A stretch of DNA of 64,000 nucleotides from positions 1-64,000 of the forward strand of contig JAJDAP010000003.1 of the NCBI GenBank assembly GCA_029261795.1, read 5' to 3'. This document shows positions 37,157 through 46,180 of this stretch, one piece after another (position 1 is the stretch's first letter; every line of letters starts with the position of its first letter). This DNA comes from Deltaproteobacteria bacterium. Its GTDB lineage: Bacteria; Myxococcota_A; UBA9160; UBA6930. Both the position numbers and the translations under genes were made by a program. Under the pieces are notes generated by a model that worked only from the letters and a program-made list of their open reading frames with translations, was not told the DNA's origin and did not search any database.

Positions 37157-37921
37157 CTAGCGCCACACCATCGTGTTGTGACACAGCTCGCAGTTGTTCG
37201 GCGAGGGGATGTGTGCCGGATGCTTGCCGGTCGCGAGCGAGCCGTTGTGGCACGAGAAGCAGCCAGTCGTGATCCCGACGTGATTCATCGTCGCGCTCGC
37301 GAAGGAGACCGTGGTGTGGCAGTCCTCGCAGCGCTGGGAACTCGGGATGTGGCCCGGGTTCTGTCCCGTCGCGCGAACACCATTGTGGCAGGTCGCGCAA
37401 GCAGTGGTGATTCCCGTGTGATCGAAGCGGGCCGAGAGCCAGGTGGTCGTGAAGTGGCAGTCCTCGCAGCGATTCGACGTGGGCAGATGGTTCGGGGTCT
37501 TGGCGTCCGCAAAGCCGCCGTTGTGACAGCTCCCGCAGGACATCGAGGCACCGGTGTGATCGAAACGGGCCTGGCTCCAAGCGACGACGGTATGGCAATC
37601 GCCGCAGCGTGCGGAACTCGGCACGTGATTGGGCGGCTTGCGCGTGGTCGCGAAGGCGCCGGTTCCGGTATGGCAGGTCGCGCAGTCTCGTGGCAGGCCC
37701 TGGAACCTTCCTCCGGTGTGACAAGACTCGCACGGCGCAGCGGCGTGGCCTCCGACCAGGGGGAAGCCCGTTGCGAAATGGTCGAAGCGATCGTAGTTGG
37801 GATCCGGCGCATCCGTTTCGGCGAACGCGGATGGAGTCCATGACGCCAGGAGCAACAGAAAGGCTGCAGCCACCCGTGCGGGAGCATGGGGCATGCGTCG
37901 AGGTTGCGTCGAAGAATCCAT
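37157..37921 (-). CDS. Nine-haem periplasmic cytochrome c
   Basis: 254 residues from ATG at 37921; the frame is open upstream but codes for nothing recognisable. The signal peptide is RVAAAFLLLLASWTPSAFA. I count nine CxxCH sites: CESCH, CATCH, CGDCH, CGSCH, CEDCH, CATCH, CEDCH, CFSCH and CELCH. They sit in repeats of the form FDHTG-x-x-x-x-C-x-x-CHNG...HxPSSxxCEDCH, so each unit carries two haems, with extra His residues that could be distal ligands. This layout suits a wire-like periplasmic or outer-surface electron carrier. It is transcribed divergently from the beta-barrel gene across a gap of about 100 bp. Confidence 0.88.
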   Translation of the reverse strand: MDSSTQPRRMPHAPARVAAAFLLLLASWTPSAFAETDAPDPNYDRFDHFATGFPLVGGHAAAPCESCHTGGRFQGLPRDCATCHTGTGAFATTRKPPNHVPSSARCGDCHTVVAWSQARFDHTGASMSCGSCHNGGFADAKTPNHLPTSNRCEDCHFTTTWLSARFDHTGITTACATCHNGVRATGQNPGHIPSSQRCEDCHTTVSFASATMNHVGITTGCFSCHNGSLATGKHPAHIPSPNNCELCHNTMVWR

Positions 37922-38025
37922 GGCGCTGCGATCTCCCGGTGGTTTGGCCAGCTCGCCATCACAATTTCGGTCGCCCGGCCAGCAAGGCCGTGATGCGGCG
38001 CACGATGATCCGCGCTCCGTTGCCG

Positions 38026-40203
38026 ATGCGGACCTGCATGCCGATCGAATTGCGCGATCTGCGCATCGGACGCGCGTGGAGCACCTTCGGACTAGCGTTG
38101 GGGTTTGCGTTGGGTCTCGCGCTGCCGGAGTCCGTGCTCGCGGCGCCCGGCGTCGTGCTGCGTGGGGTCGAGACACGCGCGACCGCTGAAGGTGCCGTCG
38201 TCAGGATCGTCTTCGACCGGCCCCTGCGCTACCGGCGCCACGCGCCCGCGCGCAACGGTCGTCTGCTCCAGATCACCCTCGATCAGGTTGCGCCGGACCT
38301 GCGCATCCGTCGCGAGGTGCTTTCGTCGGCCTGGCCCGAGCGCTTCCCGATCGCCGAGATCGCTCTGGAGGGAAACCCTGCCACGGGGGGCGCCGGCGTT
38401 GGCGCGAACCTGCGGCTCGAAGTGCGCTTCGTGCGGCGCACCGAGTATCGGGTCAAGCCAGGGCGCGATCTCCGCAGTCTGACGATCGAGATCCTCGAGA
38501 AACCCGGCGCAGAACCCCGCCCGGTCGGCGTTGCGCAGCGGGCGCGCAGAACGACGGCGGCACGCCCCGCAGCGGCCGATCTCCCCGTCGCGAACCCGGC
38601 ACTCCGCGGGCGTCTCGGTGACGCAAGGATCGCACTGCGCGACGGCGAGACGGAACGCGCGATCGCCCTGCTCACGCATATCGTGACGCAGCCCACCAGT
38701 GACGTGCATCCGGAAGCACGCGAGCTGCTGGGGTTGGCCCGGGAACGCGCAGGACAACTGGCGCACGCCCGCGCCGAGTACCGTGCCTATCTGGAGGCCT
38801 TCCCGGACGCCAGCGGGGAGGAGCGCGTTCGGCAGCGACTCGCGGCGCTCGACACGCGAGCGGCGCCCGAGCGGGAGCCGCTGCGGATGGCTCGCGTCGA
38901 CGAGCGTCGCGCTCCGGAGCTGCGGGGCTCCGCGTCCATTCGATACCGCCGCAGTGAGCGCGACACGGACCGGGTCGGCAGCGCCACGGTGGAGGACGGG
39001 CTGTATACGGACCTGTTCGTGCGCTCCATGTGGCAAGGCCCTACCGTGACGCTCCGAAGCGAGTTCGCCGGCGGCTACCTGTACGACCTGCGCAGCGGAC
39101 GGGACGATCGCCTGCGCGCGAACACCGCATTCCTCGAAGCCGAGGGCAGCGCGGATGCGCGTCGAGTCGTCGCGTTGGGCCGTCAACCCGGCAACGAGCG
39201 GGGCCTCGGCTCCCGATTCGACGGTCTGCGCGTTACAGTGGGGCTCGTCGACGGGCTCGATGGCACATTGCTCCTGGGCTTTCCCGCCGAGCCCTCGATC
39301 CGCACCGGGCTCGACAGCGATCGGCAGCTCGCGGGTCTCTCGCTCGATCTGCACGAACTCGGCGTCGAGGGACTCGAGGTGCAGCTCTTCGGGCTGCATC
39401 AGCGCGTCGGCTCGCAGACGGACCGAAGTGCGGTGGGAAGCGAGTTCCGCTTCGTCGGCGATCGCTTCTTCGGGTTGGGTCTCGTGGATTGGGACATCCA
39501 CCATCGGACCCTGAATGCGGCCGTGCTGACCGGCAACTGGAGATTCTCGAGCGAGACACACATCCACTTCCTCGGCGAGAGCCGAAACCTCCCCTATCTG
39601 ACGACCTCGAACGCGTTGTTCGGTCAGCTGGACGACGACGTCGACGAATTGCGCCGTCGCTTCTCGTGGAGTGAGATCGAGGAACTCGCGGCGGACCGCA
39701 CCGTGCGATCGAAGCTCGTGAGCGCCGGGGTCACGCGCGACCTCTCGAGCCAGTGGCAACTCGCGGCCGACCTCGCCTACTCCCATCTGAGCGGAACCCC
39801 CGCATCCGGCGGAATCGACCGCTTCGAGGGGCCCGGCGACCAGTTCAGCTCATCGTTCCAGCTGGTTCGTAGCGGTCTCTTCCGGGAGGGCGACGTCGTG
39901 ACCTTCGGCCTGCGCGGCCTCGCCGCCGAAGACGTCGATGTCGTGACGGCGCTGGCCCAGGCGCGACTTCCCGTCCGGCAGAACCTGTGGCTGACACCGC
40001 TCATGGAAGTGGCCTTCCGCCGCCCGCGAGATACCGAGGACGCCGTGGTCGTGCGCCCCGGATTCCGCTTCGATTGGAGGATCGCGCGGCGCTTCCATCT
40101 CGATGCCGAAGGTCTGTTCGAATGGTGGAACGGCGAGCGATTCCCGGGCGAGGGCGACGAGACCGCCTTCACGTTCGGGGTCGGCGGCCGGATGGATTTC
40201 TGA
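38026..40203 (+). CDS. Outer-membrane beta-barrel with AMIN-like and TPR N-terminal domains
   Basis: 725 residues. Possible starts at 37993, 38005, 38026 and 38038 share one frame and none has a strong Shine-Dalgarno. All keep the signal peptide RAWSTFGLALGFALGLALPESVLA. After it comes an AMIN-like domain (VVRIVFDRPLRYRR, RLLQITLDQVAPDL) and a TPR pair (RIALRDGETERAIALLTHI, ARAEYRAYLEAFPDASGEE). The last 400 residues are alternating amphipathic strands rich in Arg/Asp/Phe/Leu, ending in Phe (FTFGVGGRMDF), the classic outer-membrane barrel C-terminus. It could be the porin sleeve of the adjacent cytochromes. The next gene starts 7 bp after its stop. Confidence 0.7.
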   Translation: MRTCMPIELRDLRIGRAWSTFGLALGFALGLALPESVLAAPGVVLRGVETRATAEGAVVRIVFDRPLRYRRHAPARNGRLLQITLDQVAPDLRIRREVLSSAWPERFPIAEIALEGNPATGGAGVGANLRLEVRFVRRTEYRVKPGRDLRSLTIEILEKPGAEPRPVGVAQRARRTTAARPAAADLPVANPALRGRLGDARIALRDGETERAIALLTHIVTQPTSDVHPEARELLGLARERAGQLAHARAEYRAYLEAFPDASGEERVRQRLAALDTRAAPEREPLRMARVDERRAPELRGSASIRYRRSERDTDRVGSATVEDGLYTDLFVRSMWQGPTVTLRSEFAGGYLYDLRSGRDDRLRANTAFLEAEGSADARRVVALGRQPGNERGLGSRFDGLRVTVGLVDGLDGTLLLGFPAEPSIRTGLDSDRQLAGLSLDLHELGVEGLEVQLFGLHQRVGSQTDRSAVGSEFRFVGDRFFGLGLVDWDIHHRTLNAAVLTGNWRFSSETHIHFLGESRNLPYLTTSNALFGQLDDDVDELRRRFSWSEIEELAADRTVRSKLVSAGVTRDLSSQWQLAADLAYSHLSGTPASGGIDRFEGPGDQFSSSFQLVRSGLFREGDVVTFGLRGLAAEDVDVVTALAQARLPVRQNLWLTPLMEVAFRRPRDTEDAVVVRPGFRFDWRIARRFHLDAEGLFEWWNGERFPGEGDETAFTFGVGGRMDF

Positions 40204-40210
40204 GGCTGTC

Positions 40211-41521
40211 GTGCAGAACGCCTGGATGCTCCTCCTCTACGCCCTCCCGCTCATGGCAGGTTCGTGGCTCTACACTCGCCGGCGCGCGAGAACCGAGCAC
40301 GACAGTCGCGCGGCACTGGCGCGCACCCGCGACACCGGGATCGTGCAGCCCGTCTCGCTCCATCCCGTCATCAACCCGAACCGCTGCATGGGGTGCGGCG
40401 CATGCGTGCGCGCGTGTCCCCAGGGTGATGTGCTCGGCGTCGTCGCGGGGCAGGCCGAACTCATCAACCCGACCCATTGCATCGGGCACGGGCGATGCGC
40501 CGCATCCTGCCCGACCGACGCCATCCGATTGGCGATCGGGACAGAGGAACGAGGTGTCGAGCTTCCGGTGCTCGACGAACACTTCCAGACCACCACGCGG
40601 GGGATCTTCGTCGCGGGGGAGCTCGGGGGAATGGGCCTCATCCGCAATGCGGTCGAACAGGGATGTCAGGCGATTCGAGCGGTCCAGCGCCTGGAAGGCA
40701 GCGGACGGCCGGATCAGCTGGACGTGGTGATCGTGGGTGCGGGCCCCGCGGGCTTCGCGGCATCGTTGGCGGCGCAGGAACTCGGCCTTCGTTATGTCAC
40801 GCTCGAGCAGGACGTGTTCGGCGGCGCCATCGCGCACCATCCCCGCGGCAAGGTGGTCGTCACGGAACCCGTCACCCTGCCCCTGGTCGGCAAGGTGCGG
40901 ATTCGTGAGACCGACAAGGACTGGCTCCTCGGTTTCTGGAAACAGGCGCGGCAGGCCCACGGACTCCGGATCCAGGAGCGAACCCGGGTCGAGGCCATCG
41001 TCCCGGTCGCCGGTGGCTTCGAAGTCGAGGCATCGGGAAAGGCGATCGCGACACGGGCCGTCCTGCTGGCCGTCGGCCGCCGGGGCACACCCCGGAAACT
41101 GGGGGTGCCCGGGGAAGAGCAGTCGAGGGTGGTCTATCGGCTGGCCGATGCGGACCAGTACCGCGGGCGTCGCGTCCTGGTGGTGGGCGGCGGAGACAGC
41201 GCGCTCGAAACCGCCGTGGCGCTGGCCCGGGTCGAGGGATGTTCCGCGTCTCTCTCCTATCGCGGGAAGGAATTCGCACGCCCCCGCCCGGGCTCGGTCG
41301 AAGCCCTTCGCACGGAGAAAGCGGCCGGACGGCTCCAGGTCCTGCTCGGGACCGAAGTCGCCCAGATCGGATCCGACTTCGTCGAGCTTCGCAGCGCCGA
41401 CGGAATCCGGCGCCTCGGAAGCGATGCCGTCATCGTCTGTGCCGGCGGAGAGCTTCCGAGCGACTTCCTGCGCGCGGCCGGCGTTGCGATCGAGACGGCG
41501 CACGGGGAGCCGCTCCATTGA
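40211..41521 (+). CDS. Membrane-anchored ferredoxin/FAD/NAD(P) oxidoreductase
   Basis: 436 residues from GTG at 40211; ATG at 40226 is an alternative. One N-terminal helix (WMLLLYALPLMAGSWLY) is followed by RRRAR, so the catalytic part should be cytoplasmic. A first [4Fe-4S] motif is canonical (C59, C62, C65, C69 in CMGCGACVRACP). The second reads CIGHGRCAASCP, with His93 where a Cys is normal (C90, H93, C96, C100). Two Rossmann motifs follow, VVIVGAGPAGFAAS for FAD and RVLVVGGGDSALETA for NAD(P), in a thioredoxin-reductase/YpdA-like arrangement without a CxxC. It could feed NAD(P)H electrons to the membrane cytochrome b and the haem chain. Confidence 0.8.
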   Translation: MQNAWMLLLYALPLMAGSWLYTRRRARTEHDSRAALARTRDTGIVQPVSLHPVINPNRCMGCGACVRACPQGDVLGVVAGQAELINPTHCIGHGRCAASCPTDAIRLAIGTEERGVELPVLDEHFQTTTRGIFVAGELGGMGLIRNAVEQGCQAIRAVQRLEGSGRPDQLDVVIVGAGPAGFAASLAAQELGLRYVTLEQDVFGGAIAHHPRGKVVVTEPVTLPLVGKVRIRETDKDWLLGFWKQARQAHGLRIQERTRVEAIVPVAGGFEVEASGKAIATRAVLLAVGRRGTPRKLGVPGEEQSRVVYRLADADQYRGRRVLVVGGGDSALETAVALARVEGCSASLSYRGKEFARPRPGSVEALRTEKAAGRLQVLLGTEVAQIGSDFVELRSADGIRRLGSDAVIVCAGGELPSDFLRAAGVAIETAHGEPLH

Positions 41522-43377
41522 AGCGGGTCCAGCTGGCACTCGCGGTCGGGCTCGCACTCCTGCTAGGCGGTGAGAGCCAGGCCGACCCGCTCGCGGATGC
41601 CGAGCAGGCCATTCGGCGGCGCGACTGGCCTCGAGCGGTCGAGCTCTATCGGGAACTCGCCACGAACGGAGACCCCGTCGCGCAGCGCCAGTTGGCCGGG
41701 CTCTATCGCTCGGGCCGAGGGGTCGAAGCCGATCCCGCGAAAGCGGCTCAGTGGCTCGAGCGCGCAGCCGGGGCGGGCGACGCCGACGCCCAGTTCACAT
41801 GGGCCGCCGCGCTCGAGAAGGGGCGCGGAGTGGCTTCCGATGCCGACGCGGCCCGACGTTGGTATCGCGCCGCCGCTGCGCAGGGTCATGTCGGAGCCCA
41901 GCGACGCATGAAGAAGGCGCCGCCCCAGGCGGCGGCATCGAGCGGAAGCGGAGCGGCGTCGAAACCGACCACGGCATCGGAAGCCTGGTTCGCCGCGGCG
42001 AGACAGGGACGAATCGAGACGCTCGAGCGAATGCTACGCGGTGGCGTATCCGTCGACGTTCGTGGCCGCCATCGGGAGACCGCGCTCGGGGTGGCGGCGC
42101 GCCGGGGCCACGAGAAGATGATCGATTTCCTGCTGGCAAGCGGCGCAAGGGTGGATGCGCTCGACGATCGCGGCGCCGCGGCCCTGCACGCCGCCGCGCG
42201 CGCCGGCCACACCGACGTGGTCGAACGACTGCTGGCGGCTGGCGCCGATCCCGCTCTGCGCGATGCGGCCGGCCGCGGTGCGCTCGAACTCGCGATGCGG
42301 GGCGGCAACCAGGGCGCCGCCCGAGCACTTCGAGCCGCGGGCGCGCAGTCGCGGGTTTCGGCCCAACCGGTCGATCGCCGACGAGCGGCGCTCTGGGCCA
42401 ACGACGCGGCGTCGGGAACCGACCCGCTGCTCGAACACGCGACGCGCGGCAACCTCGACGGCGTCGTCGCGTTGCTCGCCCAGGGGACCACGCCCGTCCA
42501 ACGCCGGCTCGCGCTGTCGCGGGCGGCGGAACACGGGCATCCGGAGCTGATCGAACGTCTCCTCGCAGCGGGCGCCGGGGTCGACTCCCCCGGCGCGGAC
42601 GGTCGGACGCCCCTGCAACTGGCGGCACGCAGAGGCCAGGTCGAGGCTGCGCGGACACTTCTCGCGGCGGGCGCTCGAACGGATTCCGGCGGAGATGACG
42701 CACCGGGTCCGCTCGGGATCGCGTCGGAAGCCGGAAACATCGCGATCGTTCGCTTGTTGTTGGAGGCCGGGGCCGATCCCTCCGATGGGTCGCTCGCGGC
42801 GGGTTCTGCACTAGGGTTGGCGGTCGGCGCCGGCGAGCACGAGATCGCCCGCATGCTGCTCGCCGCCGGGGCGGACCCGATGGGGTCTGACGGAACGGGG
42901 CAGCCCGCGCCGTGCGCGGCTGCCGCGCGCTCGGAGGCCGAGATCCTTCGCATGCTGCTCGATGCTGGCGCATCGAGCGGAGCAGTCTGCGCATCCGGCC
43001 GTCCTCTCGTGCATGTCGCATCCACCGCTCCGGCCGCGCTTCACCTGCTGCTCGCACGCGGCGCGAGGCCCGAACGGACCGATGCCACCGGGACCACGGC
43101 GCTGCACGTCGCCGCGGCACACGGCGACACGAGGTGCGTGAAGCTGCTACTCGAAGCCGGGTTCGACCCCGACGCACGCGGTCCCCGCCGTCGCACTCCG
43201 TTGATGCTGGCAGCCGCTCGCGGGCACGAATCGGTGGTCGACGACCTCCTGCGATCCAAGGCGAATACCCGGCTACGCGACGCAGCGGGCGACACCGCTG
43301 CAGACCTCGCCACGGAAGCCGGTCACACGGGAATCCGCGCCGCTCTCGAAGGGCAACCCGCGAAGGGCTGGTTCTAG
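41518..43377 (+). CDS. Exported Sel1- and ankyrin-repeat protein
   Basis: 619 residues from a TTG at 41518 that overlaps the upstream stop (TTGA). The start is set by the signal peptide (MKRVQLALAVGLALLLGGESQA) and by translational coupling. Two Sel1-like repeats follow (AQRQLAGLYRSGRGVEADPAKAAQWLERAA, AQFTWAAALEKGRGVASDADAARRWYRAAA). Then come about twelve ankyrin repeats of the type TALHVAAAHGDTRCVKLLLEAGFDPDAR. Both repeat classes bind proteins. Export to the periplasm, and the place in a cytochrome operon, suggest a scaffold or assembly role for the neighbouring haem proteins. That role is inference. Confidence 0.8.
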   Translation: MKRVQLALAVGLALLLGGESQADPLADAEQAIRRRDWPRAVELYRELATNGDPVAQRQLAGLYRSGRGVEADPAKAAQWLERAAGAGDADAQFTWAAALEKGRGVASDADAARRWYRAAAAQGHVGAQRRMKKAPPQAAASSGSGAASKPTTASEAWFAAARQGRIETLERMLRGGVSVDVRGRHRETALGVAARRGHEKMIDFLLASGARVDALDDRGAAALHAAARAGHTDVVERLLAAGADPALRDAAGRGALELAMRGGNQGAARALRAAGAQSRVSAQPVDRRRAALWANDAASGTDPLLEHATRGNLDGVVALLAQGTTPVQRRLALSRAAEHGHPELIERLLAAGAGVDSPGADGRTPLQLAARRGQVEAARTLLAAGARTDSGGDDAPGPLGIASEAGNIAIVRLLLEAGADPSDGSLAAGSALGLAVGAGEHEIARMLLAAGADPMGSDGTGQPAPCAAAARSEAEILRMLLDAGASSGAVCASGRPLVHVASTAPAALHLLLARGARPERTDATGTTALHVAAAHGDTRCVKLLLEAGFDPDARGPRRRTPLMLAAARGHESVVDDLLRSKANTRLRDAAGDTAADLATEAGHTGIRAALEGQPAKGWF

Positions 43378-43413
43378 CCCGAACGATTCATGAGCGCCCT
43401 ACTGCGGACGTCG

Positions 43414-45015
43414 CTAGCGCCGCGGTTCTCGCGCCTGGCGCGGCGCGACGACGCGACTCCATGCCGCGTCCGAGTGACAGCTCTCGCAGCGGGTACCGAA
43501 GTCGCCGCGATGGACGTCCTCGCTGGCATGGCAGTCGACGCAGCCAGAAGGCAGCGCGAGGGCCGAAGGGTGGGCCGCAGAGGCACGATGGCACGAGGTG
43601 CAGTCGACGCCCTCGTGGGAGCCGTGCAGAGCGAATGTGGTGCGTTCCCCGTGATCGAAGCGCCAGGTCTGCCAGGAATTCGGATTGTGGCAGCTGCCGC
43701 AGGAGGTCCCGAGCCGGACCTCGTGCGCGTCGTCCGCCCGGTGGCAGGCGACACACGCGGTCTTGGCATCCTGGAAACGCGAGGTCTCGTGACAGCTTTC
43801 GCAGGCGACGGTGGCGTGGAGGCCTAGCAACGGGAAACTCGTCAGCTCGTGATCGAAACGCAGGTCCTGCTGCCAGCTGGCCTCCCCGTGACAGCTCTGG
43901 CACTTCTGGCCGAGCTGGCCTTCGTGGGCGTCCTCGTCTCGATGACAAGAGAGGCAGTCCGACGGCGTCGGATTCTCGCGCGGGTCGCCGGTATGGCAGC
44001 TCGTGCACGCGGTCGCGACGTGTGCCGCGCGCAGCGGGAACTCGGTGTCGCGATCGTGATCGAACGAGAGCTTCACCCAGCTCGCGGTACCGTGGCATTG
44101 CCCGCAGCGCGGTCCGTTCTCGTTGCGATGGACGTCGTCGTTTCGGTGGCACGAGAGACAATCCGTCGGCGTCTTCGTCTCGAAGAGATCCTGCGGGTGG
44201 CAGGATCGACAGGCGGCCTTGGCGTGGCGGCCCGTGAGCGGAAAGCGGGTATCCCGGGTGTGGTCGAAGGCGAGGTTCTCCCAGCCCACCGTTCCGTGAC
44301 AGCTGCTGCAATCGCTTCCGAAGCGACCGAGATGCACGTCGTCGACAGCGTGGCAGGAGCCGCAATCCGTGGGCGTATCCTGCCAGCGTTCGTTCGCGTG
44401 GCAGGTGCTGCAGGCCGCGTCGAAGTGTGCGCCCTCGAGTGGAAACGAGGTCGTCGCGTGGTCGAAGGAGGGTCTGCGCCAGCTGAGCTCGGAGTGGCAA
44501 TCGGCACACTGGGTCCCGAGTCGTTCGCGATGGGGATCGTCCGAACCGTGGCAGCCCACGCAGTCGAGCGGAGCATCGCGGTGTTTGTCGCCGACCGGGT
44601 GGCACGAGACGCACGGAACCGAGGTGTGCGCGCCCTTCAGCGAGTAGTCCGTCCAGTCGTGTACGAACAGCGCTGCATCGAGTCCGACGATATCGGCGGC
44701 GCGGCCCAGATGATCGGCGTGGCAGTTGCGGCAATCCCCGCTGGCACCGGGCGCGCGACCGTGGAATCCGGACTGGCCCCCGATATCCGTGCCGATGTCC
44801 TCGTGACATTCGATGCAGAGACCGCTCTCGGCATCGGGCGCGAACGGCCGATGGCACGAGCCGCAATCGGATTCGATCTCAGCGTGGCCCTGGATCAACG
44901 GCCCGGGCATGACCAGGGTCTCGAGCTCCCCCGAACCCGAGGGCGCCGCGAGCAGCAGGATGCCCAAGGCCAGGCCACTCGCTCGCCAGCGATTCGTTCC
45001 GATCGACGCTTTCAC
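43414..45015 (-). CDS. 21-haem cytochrome c
   Basis: 533 residues from a GTG at 45015, one base after the stop of the upstream membrane protein. A signal-like helix (WRASGLALGILLLAAPSGSG) is present. I count 21 CxxCH sites, from CGSCH near residue 47 to CESCH near the end. The core is built of units of about 60 residues with three haems each: FDHxxxTxFPLxGxHxxxxCxxCH, then TPTDCxSCHxxDDxH, then GxxCxxCHG...W. Additional His in FDH, GAH and DDxH could be distal ligands. Such a long haem array suits extracellular or trans-periplasmic electron transfer. It lies convergent to the ankyrin gene. Confidence 0.88.
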   Translation of the reverse strand: MKASIGTNRWRASGLALGILLLAAPSGSGELETLVMPGPLIQGHAEIESDCGSCHRPFAPDAESGLCIECHEDIGTDIGGQSGFHGRAPGASGDCRNCHADHLGRAADIVGLDAALFVHDWTDYSLKGAHTSVPCVSCHPVGDKHRDAPLDCVGCHGSDDPHRERLGTQCADCHSELSWRRPSFDHATTSFPLEGAHFDAACSTCHANERWQDTPTDCGSCHAVDDVHLGRFGSDCSSCHGTVGWENLAFDHTRDTRFPLTGRHAKAACRSCHPQDLFETKTPTDCLSCHRNDDVHRNENGPRCGQCHGTASWVKLSFDHDRDTEFPLRAAHVATACTSCHTGDPRENPTPSDCLSCHRDEDAHEGQLGQKCQSCHGEASWQQDLRFDHELTSFPLLGLHATVACESCHETSRFQDAKTACVACHRADDAHEVRLGTSCGSCHNPNSWQTWRFDHGERTTFALHGSHEGVDCTSCHRASAAHPSALALPSGCVDCHASEDVHRGDFGTRCESCHSDAAWSRVVAPRQAREPRR

Positions 45016-45016
45016 G

Positions 45017-46096
45017 TCAGTACATGTGCACGGCGAGCACGTGGGCGGCAGCCGTTCCGAACAGGAGGATGCAAAGCGGCAGGTGGACGCCGTGCCAGAT
45101 CGAGAGCAGGCGTTCGTAGCCACGGAAACGCGCGAGTTCAGCCGCCCGGTCCAACCATTCGATGAGCTCGGCTTTCGAGCCGGCGCCCGGGGTCGACGGG
45201 GCTCGGGCGAGCGCGCGAACAGACCGCGCCGCGAGTCGACCACGGACGCATCCGATGGTCAGGAACCGCCACAAACCACCCAGCGCGGTGCGCGGCGATT
45301 CGGTGGCTCGCTGCTCGAAGCGCGCGAAGTCCTCGCGCAAGGCCGGGATGCGCTCGAGGATGGAATCGACGGCGCCGAAACCCTCGCGCGCTTCGCGGAG
45401 GAGCGGTTCGAACTCTCGTCTCCGGCCGAACAATCCTCGATGGACCCGCGCGTAGAGCACCCGGCCGACGATGCCGCTGGCGACCACGAGCGCCATGCTT
45501 GAGAGGGCGATCCGCGCGTTCAGGGAGCCCAGCTCGAAGTTCGCGTGCAACAAGATGGCACTGGGTCCGATCAGCCCGAGCGCCATGTGCGTCTGGAACC
45601 ACCAGCGGATCGGCGCCCAACCATGCAGGAAGAGCGCGCGCTTGCGGACCGAGTAGGAGAGCAGCACGACCATGCACGAGAGCCCGACGATGCCGAGGGC
45701 ATAGCCAACGCCTTCCTCGGCACGAATCCAGAATTCCTCGCGCACGAACCAGCCGGCTGCCAGCGCCGCAGTGCAGGCTGCGACGACGAAGCGGAGCGAG
45801 CGGTCTCTTCTCGGGGTGGCGTACAGCTCGTTTCGGCGACGCGCACGACTCCCGACGGCTTGCGCATGGCCGGCCGCCTCGAAGCTGGTCGATTCCATCG
45901 GGGTGCCCATCTGCCCCTGGAATCGGAGCGGGGCAGCCGCTGGAGTGTGCGATGGATCACGTCTCGGCCGGGCGCTCGAATCCGCGCTAGAGCGGCTCTG
46001 AAGGGACTCTGAAGCGTTCCTGGTAGCCGCGTACCCGCTCTCGTTCTCGTTCTCGCGCTTCATCGAGGCCCGTATCGGCGAACCGGTAGACTGCAT
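45017..46096 (-). CDS. Histidine-rich b-type cytochrome-like membrane protein
   Basis: 359 residues from ATG at 46096. The first 95 are polar and low-complexity, so a later start (for example 46063) is possible. About five membrane helices follow. Paired His residues lie in or at helices: FLHGWAPIRWWFQTHMALG, AILLHANFELG, and the last helix IWHGVHLPLCILLFGTAAAHVLAVHMY. This spacing is like membrane di-haem b cytochromes that partner multihaem cytochromes. A basic soluble loop of about 110 residues separates the last two helices. The 21-haem cytochrome gene begins 1 bp downstream. The proposed job is quinol or NAD(P)H-derived electron delivery to periplasmic haems. Confidence 0.62.
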   Translation of the reverse strand: MQSTGSPIRASMKRENENESGYAATRNASESLQSRSSADSSARPRRDPSHTPAAAPLRFQGQMGTPMESTSFEAAGHAQAVGSRARRRNELYATPRRDRSLRFVVAACTAALAAGWFVREEFWIRAEEGVGYALGIVGLSCMVVLLSYSVRKRALFLHGWAPIRWWFQTHMALGLIGPSAILLHANFELGSLNARIALSSMALVVASGIVGRVLYARVHRGLFGRRREFEPLLREAREGFGAVDSILERIPALREDFARFEQRATESPRTALGGLWRFLTIGCVRGRLAARSVRALARAPSTPGAGSKAELIEWLDRAAELARFRGYERLLSIWHGVHLPLCILLFGTAAAHVLAVHMY

Positions 46097-46180
46097 GAAG
46101 CTGCACCCAGGGACACTCGAACGGCACCAGGCAGCACCAATCGTGCCTGCCCGCGGTGAACCTTCTTGGCCTAGCTTCGC

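Noticed and set aside
37157..37921. The short, regular CxxCH repeats at 37.2-37.9 kb and 43.4-45.0 kb as a CRISPR-like array.
   Set aside because: The period comes from coding haem motifs with varied DNA; there are no identical repeats with unique spacers.
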